Of a DNA stretch of 64,000 nucleotides, positions 58,369 to 64,000 are shown piece by piece. Position 1 is the stretch's first letter; each line of letters opens with the position of its first letter. The notes beneath the pieces are model-generated. The model saw only the letters and a list, made by a program, of their open reading frames with translations, was not told the DNA's origin and did no database searches. Both the position numbers and the translations under genes were made by a program. This stretch comes from Bathymodiolus brooksi (lineage: Eukaryota > Mollusca > Bivalvia > Mytilida > Modiolidae): the NCBI GenBank assembly GCA_963680875.1, contig OY804578.1, forward strand, positions 100,407,689-100,471,688. Reading direction: 5' to 3'.

Positions 58369-59075
58369 GATTTTTGTTTATTATCAACTTAGACAAAGTG
58401 ATGCTTTAAATCCTTTTAAAATTCTTTTGAAAAATCGTAAATTTCATGGTAGGGAGGCTTTACAGAATTTTACAGAAAGATTATATTATTTTGCAATTTT
58501 CTTAATTGATTTCCTTTCTTTAATATTCTTAATCCTACTTCTTCACAACAAGTGAAATCCTTAGGCTCCTTTATTAAATGGTCTTTGGAACTGAGGACAG
58601 GGGGCACTTGATTACATTTGTTATATTGTGAAACAGCCTTTTTTGTTGTTTGTGTATGTGTTTGATCCATTTTTTGTTTGTTTGTAGCCTTTGACCCTAT
58701 ATTGGGTGTAAGTTGTGCTAATGAAGAATTGGTATTGCTTTAATAGCTATAAAGTTATATATTTAAGGCTCCCATCGCTAGGGCATTCAGTTTTACCCAT
58801 GTCCGTTCAATAACTTCAGTTACCCATTAGCAAATCATTTGAAATACATGCACAAGATCACAGAGCGTATAATAAAGACCAAGTTTGATTTTGGACTTTA
58901 ACACCGTTTTTTCCATTCTGGAGTTATGCATCTTGCTTTGTTGAAAAATATCAATTTCTCAATAAATTAAGTTTCCCTTAAACTCATCATTTGAGATTTA
59001 TTCAATATTGTTAATGTCAGCATCGAATTTTGTTATTCTTTTATGGTTCCAGAATTATGCCCTTTAATTGAAAAA
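58369..59075. other. Unannotated stretch
   Basis: A short frame with LRQSDALNPFKILLKNRKFH at about 58385-58500 reads like protein but has no recognised domain and no splice context. Otherwise nothing. Confidence 0.3.
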
Positions 59076-59084
59076 ATGCATAAT

Positions 59085-60949
59085 GGGGTCCTCCCAATAG
59101 TCCGACGGCCCATTTGTCCGACGGCCCATTAGTCCGACAACCTATAAATGCAAGAGGCATACCAAGTCTCATTAATATCCTTCAAGGCATTCTGACAGAC
59201 CATGAGGGTGGTTCCTATATACATGTACCCTATATAACTGAACGTCGTCCATACATGTCAACTCACCCGATTTTTGCGGGTCACATCGGTCATGAATTTG
59301 CCGAAATGTGTCCTCTCACCCGAGATTTTTCAATCACCCGACGGGTCCCGGGAATTCGGTAAATGACCCGTTTTCACCCGTCTTCTTGTCATGGATTGTA
59401 TCCAGTTTTTAGAATGGAAATATATTGAAACAATTTCCCAATAATGCAATTTGATTAACTGGTTTGGCTATGAGACAAACGCAACCAATCCGTTAAACAG
59501 GAAATCGAACAAATCCGTTACACATAAAACTAAAAAGAACAGACAACACGAACTCCACTAAAAACCGGGAGTGATTTCAGGTGCTCCGGAAGAGTGGTCA
59601 AGTCCTGCCTTGTTAACAACACCCGTCGTGTAAAATGACGACACGAACATCGATATCGTTTTGATACGGATATATATATTAACCTAACTGCCATTAGCTC
59701 ATTTGTTCACGACACAGGTACTTGGGATCAACACCTCTCCTTTTTGCTTAAAGTGACACCATGGATTTTATTATTATCTTAATTTTCTCCCTTTTTCAAC
59801 TAAAAATATGCGAAACTGATCAAATTAGAGCTCTCTTATTACATGTATATAGGATGGGGCTATTTCAAACAGTTATTAGTGGTTTAATATATTTTCAGAT
59901 TCAGACGCTATCAAATGTTAATCTCGACAAAACCTGTCCTTTTGAGAAACCTGCCATTTTAAACCCAGTGTCTTGAGGGGCCTAATAAGGGGTCGAGCTA
60001 GGGTAACAAGGTGTCGAGCTCAGCTGACGAGGGATCAAACACATTTGACGCAATCGCTGGAAGAAAGCAGACCCCCTCTGGATCCGCTACTTTAAACCAA
60101 AAACATGGATTGTTTACTTGCTAATTCAATAAACGAAACGGAACAGTAAAGTCTTTAAAGTTGTGAAACCTATAATTAATTTCTTTAATGTTTTCTACTA
60201 AATTTGTGTTTTTTCGAGCCTACCTGGCAATTTTATCTTAAGTTTAACCTTTCGAAGACCATACATTTTCTGAAACGTCCATGACTCCTCTACGTTCTGT
60301 CAAAATATCAGGCCATGTTTAAAGTCTTGCAGTGAAATGCCAGGCTATGGCAAATACCTACTCTAAAAATAGCTCTGTCATCCCCCAGAAATTCCCTATT
60401 TATAGGTCATGCATCAAATCCTCCATATCCATATTAAAATACAACTAAATCAATCAAATTTGGGCTCAAAATAATCCTTATACATTTAACTTCAATTATC
60501 AATTGAATTATTCCATTCCATTCAGTATTTGTCACAATACAACAAAGTGAAAGGAACTTTTTTTTTAAAAGGGACTAATGTTCTTAGCTCTGATTGGTTG
60601 AATTACTGGTTTGACACCTAAAGTGAAGAGAAATAAACCGTTTCGTTTCGTTTTGTTCCTTGTAATAGTAGTCCCCATTCCTAACTGACCCAAAAGGTAA
60701 TTAAACATGCATGTACACATGTATGTACCTCCCGAGCTTACGATTTTTCTATTTCCCAACTAACTGACATCCCGAAGACTTCCATTAAGACGGGGACTAC
60801 TATTACAAGGAAAGAAACTAAACCAGAAAAGGAAACTAATAGTAAAAATGGTAATGCGATGTAGAATTTAGTCCCTCACCGTGACGAACTGACATGTTGG
60901 ACTAATGGGCTGTCGGACTAATGGGCCGTCGGACTATCGGACCCTCCCC
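59085..60949. mobile_element. 1.87-kb TIR element with 9-bp TSD and TCCGAC arrays (member 2)
   Basis: Left end GGGGTCCTCCCAATAGTCCG, then GTCCGACGGCCCATTAG-type 16-17-bp units. The right end is the inverse: ACTAATGGGCCGTCGGACTA, then TCGGACCCTCCCC. The 9-bp repeat ATGCATAAT flanks it exactly (59076-59084, 60950-60958). Terminal GGGG and TCCGAC motifs match the element at 10463, but the interior is unrelated. No transposase motif was recognised inside. Short open frames at 59114 and 59761 have no domains. Confidence 0.8.
60639..60820. repeat. Inverted repeat inside member 2
   Basis: CCTTGTAATAGTAGTCCCCA (60657 onward) and GGGGACTACTATTACAAGG (to about 60811) are perfect complements for ~20 bp, with weaker pairing (TTTCGTTTTG/GAAACTAAA) outside. 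Possibly a smaller nested element. Confidence 0.6.
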
Positions 60950-61073
60950 ATGCATAATAAGTGATTTCCGTACTGTTACAAGTTTCCATGACAAAACGTT
61001 CTGAAATTTCTAAACACTGTTTTTTATATCATAATGCATGTCAATTTCGAATTTGGCTATTATTACTTTTATG

Positions 61074-61337
61074 TGTCGTCTTTGTCGTTCTCGTATGATA
61101 GTTAGATTTAGAACTACCTCTGCAATCAGTGCCTATCGCCACTAAAAGTGTGAGTTCGAATCCCGCTCATGTCGAGGTGTATTCGATATAACATTATATG
61201 CTAAAGTTTATGAGTGACTTGCGGCAGATCGGTGGATTTCTCCGGATTCTCCAGTTTCCTCCACCAATAAAACACCCTCACGATATAGCTGAAATATTGT
61301 TGAAAGTGAGTGGCGTTAAACACCATAACCATAACCA
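61074..61337 (+). mobile_element. SINE A, complete, with 16-bp target-site duplication
   Basis: Head TCGTTCTCGTATGATAGTTA, B-box GAGTTCGAATCCCGCTC, core TTCTCCGGATTCTCCAG, tail GTGAGTGGCGTTAAACACCA with (ATAACC) units. The flanking 16-bp repeat TATTATTACTTTTATG (61058-61073, 61338-61353) is perfect, so this is a relatively young retroposition and gives the true ends of family A. Confidence 0.93.
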
Positions 61338-61353
61338 TATTATTACTTTTATG

Positions 61354-61957
61354 GTGTAAAGTTATGTCCCTTAATCTTATAAAAAAAAATCTCCCTTTGA
61401 TAAATATGTTTATAAAAATACAATACACAAGCCAAGTATAATTTTAGATATTATGCTTTTTACGGTTTCCGAGTTATGCACCCGTTTACATTTTTGGTTT
61501 TGTTTTTGTTTGTTTGTTTTGTTTTTGTTTTTTGTCTATATCTGTGTACTCCTCTGTCGAAGTAAGCGAGTAAAGTATGGCGCAGTATCATTAAAGTTTT
61601 CGCTGACAAGTTACGTGGGTAAAATCAAACGAAAAATGAACCCTCAATATCCCAATCTATGAAAATACCCCCTCATATCCCCACCCCCCATTTTTTTCTA
61701 TATGCCCACTCCAGAAACTTTATAATTCATAAATACTGACACACACTCAAACACAAATAAAAATATGACATTTGAACTTCTGAAAGTTTGTCGGCAAGCA
61801 AACCCGACTTGAATTGAGTTGCGGGTAATGTACGTGAGGAGTACTGTAACGGACAGACATGCAAGATGGGTTTCCCAGTTATAATTAATCAAAATTATTG
61901 TATTTAAAAAATCAAATTATCTTTTTTTTTATCTTTTTTTTTTCATATCAGTCTATT
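61354..61957. other. Unannotated interval
   Basis: T/G-rich simple sequence near 61495-61545. No gene recognised. Confidence 0.4.
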
Positions 61958-62108
61958 TCGTTTTGTTTTCGTTGATTTCGTTTTGCTTTCGTTGGTTTCG
62001 TTTTATTTCGTTTTCTTTTCGTTGATTTCGTTTCGTTTTTGTTGATTTCGTTTCGTTTCGTTTTCGTTGATTTCGTTTCGTTTCGTTTCTATTTCGTTTC
62101 GCACTTTA
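61958..62108. repeat. (TTTCG)n-like low-complexity array
   Basis: Variants of GTTTCGTTTTCGTTGATTTC repeat for ~150 bp. Irregular unit length. Confidence 0.85.
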
Positions 62109-63674
62109 TAGGTACCCCAAGTTACGTTTTCAAATTATCGAAATGGGTAATATTTGGTGCCTTTTGGTCGAGTTAATCTCGAAAACGGTTAAAGATTGAT
62201 GAAATGCGTCGACATGCTGTCAAAAACTCTCAACACAATCAATTCAAAAAAATAATCACATGAACATTTAAAAAAAATATATAATTTCCAAATATGCAAA
62301 ATTTCAGAATTTGGACCCTTTTAGACCCTTCTTCGAATTAAAATAGGTTTTGCAAAAAAAAAAAATGCCTTAAAATTAAATGAAAAATAAAAGCATTACA
62401 ACTTTTTAATTCACACTCTTTGGTCACATTTATGTGAAATCAGTAATAGTTGCATAATAACGCTATGTGTTGTTCTGAAAGAAATGTTCCTAAGGAATTG
62501 ATTAAAGAAAATTAATCAAAAACAATAACTTATCTATACTCATATATATATGGACACTCTATTTTTGATCTCATTGGGCCTCTGTTTTCTGTGATGGATT
62601 TCCAACAAAAAAATATATAAACTGTAGAGGATTATCCTGTGAACATTCCCACCAAGTTTGATTTCAATTGCTGCACTGGTTTCAGCATGTTCAGAGAAGA
62701 AGATTAAAATGTAAAAGTTTGCCGAAGATGACGACGACGGACGCACACTGATGACAATGCCTCACTTTAAATAACTTTGTCCTCGTAAAATAATCCAAGC
62801 CTCCCTTTTTTGCTGTTGAAAAATTGTCTTATACACAAAAATAAAAAAATCAGAAATGGTACAAAATCGAATTTCCAAAAATGGATTTTCGAAAATTATC
62901 AAATTTTGGGATTTCGTTTTGTCACTTGTATGAATCAAATTATACTACCTATAAGTACCAAAGTCTAAATTTTATACGATTTTATAAAGTAACTAGAACG
63001 GAGTCTTCGTTTTGATGTTTATTTTCTTAAAAAGGGGGAGGGTATTCCAATAAAATTTGCAATATGCAGTGTGGTAAAAATTTGACATCATTCTCAATCT
63101 GGTGAACTCTTTCTTGTCTGTGTTTCTAAAAAGAAACTTAACAGAAAATAATATTTTCAAGTTTTTGTACAATATTTCATGAGATTTGGGGGATTTCCCC
63201 TCCCTCATAAAACAGATATCACTATGATAAATAACTATGAAATATTTGAATGTAACCCTTTTACCTCTGTTATGCATTTAAAATTGTTGGAACCCCTGTC
63301 AAAATTTTATGTTGATTACACGATAAAATGCACACTATTCGAATTGTGAATATTTTCCCTGTAGATAATTCGCAATGTCTTATTTTTAGAATGAACTCCT
63401 ATCTAGGTTGGGTTAAAGTTCAGGGTTTTTTTCAAATAGGTTGGTGTGCACAGTTGCTAACTGATATCGCTTCTAAAAAGCATTCAATGAAAAATTTGCA
63501 AACTCAAAACACTTCAGTGCATTGTTTTTAACTATATCAAAAATCAAATTTAGAATTTTTTTGCATCTGACAAAGCCCTGATTTTTGCAGAATTTAATTC
63601 TTTTTTCTTGTGAAAGTCAGCTGCGTGATATAAATAGGCTAATATATTTCACTTGAATGACATCATGATTTAAC
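62109..63674. other. AT-rich unannotated stretch
   Basis: No repeat structure or domain-bearing open frame recognised. Confidence 0.45.
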
Positions 63675-63870
63675 ATCCAATCAAATCACTGGATTTGGCT
63701 AACTCCTTCTTTCATATGCAAGGTGACCTCGCGATCAGCTGTTCGTGTTTAGCGGTGTTATGTGTCGGTAGAGTATTCCGAACAAAATGTACAATTTGAT
63801 GGAATATTATGTGAATTTTTAAGAGGAAATATAATAATCTGAGAACCCATAACAACAAAGGTATGTTTGT
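63675..63870 (+). promoter_or_regulatory. Weak candidate promoter/first non-coding exon
   Basis: CATCCAATCAAATCAC (CCAAT-box-like) near 63673 is followed ~185 bp later by AACAAAGGTATGTTTG, a good splice donor shape (AAAG|GTATGT). No coding start between them is convincing, and no downstream exon is in the window. Treat as a guess. Confidence 0.12.
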
Positions 63871-64000
63871 TTGTTTTATATTGTCATTTAAAACCATAAA
63901 ATTTTACCTATTAAAACCGATTTCTTTGTTTCATGTGAACCTGTAATCAGCTGATCGTAAACCGCAGATCAATACCGGCGTTTTCTTTGTCAAAATCTGG

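Noticed and set aside
59240..59400. Regulatory cluster of CACCCG motifs
   Set aside because: The motif repeats several times, but without a gene nearby or an independent copy I cannot support a function.

Overview
The window is eukaryotic, AT-rich, repeat-dominated DNA, most likely from a mollusc. The strongest clue is a set of short retroposons with different tRNA-like heads. They share a core and a 3' end reading roughly GAAATATTGTTGAAAGTGGC followed by GTTAAACACCA, a tail I associate with bivalve and gastropod genomes. That assignment comes from recalled family knowledge, not a search. I see no bacterial-style operons and no convincing intact host gene. Nearly all recognisable coding sequence is transposon-derived and broken. 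The best host-exon candidate is a small lysine/serine-rich open stretch at 36467-36730.

Layout. 1-18 kb is a mosaic of SINEs (families called A to D here), a Mutator-like remnant (4053-4563), a hAT-like palindrome (5654-5784), a 1.4-kb terminal-inverted-repeat (TIR) element with a 9-bp target-site duplication (TSD) (10463-11858), and a frameshifted K/R-rich pseudogene (14880-15493). 18.2-19.0 kb is an 0.8-kb inverted repeat. 19.5-21.6 kb is a diverged 26-bp satellite. 22.7-23.3 kb is a LINE 3' end with a poly(A) tail. 25.0-36.3 kb reads as one minus-strand LINE remnant whose 3' untranslated region holds about 10.5 kb of a 35/36-bp minisatellite. 38.5-45.3 kb holds several MITEs and a Mutator-like element with a broken FLYWCH/MULE transposase, bracketed by ~560-bp direct repeats. 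47-54 kb has recent tandem duplications, a TIR element with 13-bp flanking repeats, another SINE C, another LINE end and a 22-bp satellite. 54-61 kb has fold-back elements, a 390-bp tandem duplication, and a second member (59085-60949) of the 9-bp-TSD TIR family. The last 3 kb show nothing firm.

How the parts relate. SINEs A, B and C have different heads but similar 3' ends, consistent with one LINE machinery mobilising all of them. Four DNA elements (4.1, 10.5, 42.5 and 59.1 kb) each carry their own short motif repeated several times, in opposite orientation, just inside the two ends. The satellites grow beside or inside LINE 3' ends in at least one clear case and possibly two. The most notable object is the 25-36 kb array. 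It is built from two unit types differing by one inserted C, and their order repeats over kilobase blocks at offsets of 1,728 and 3,320 bp.
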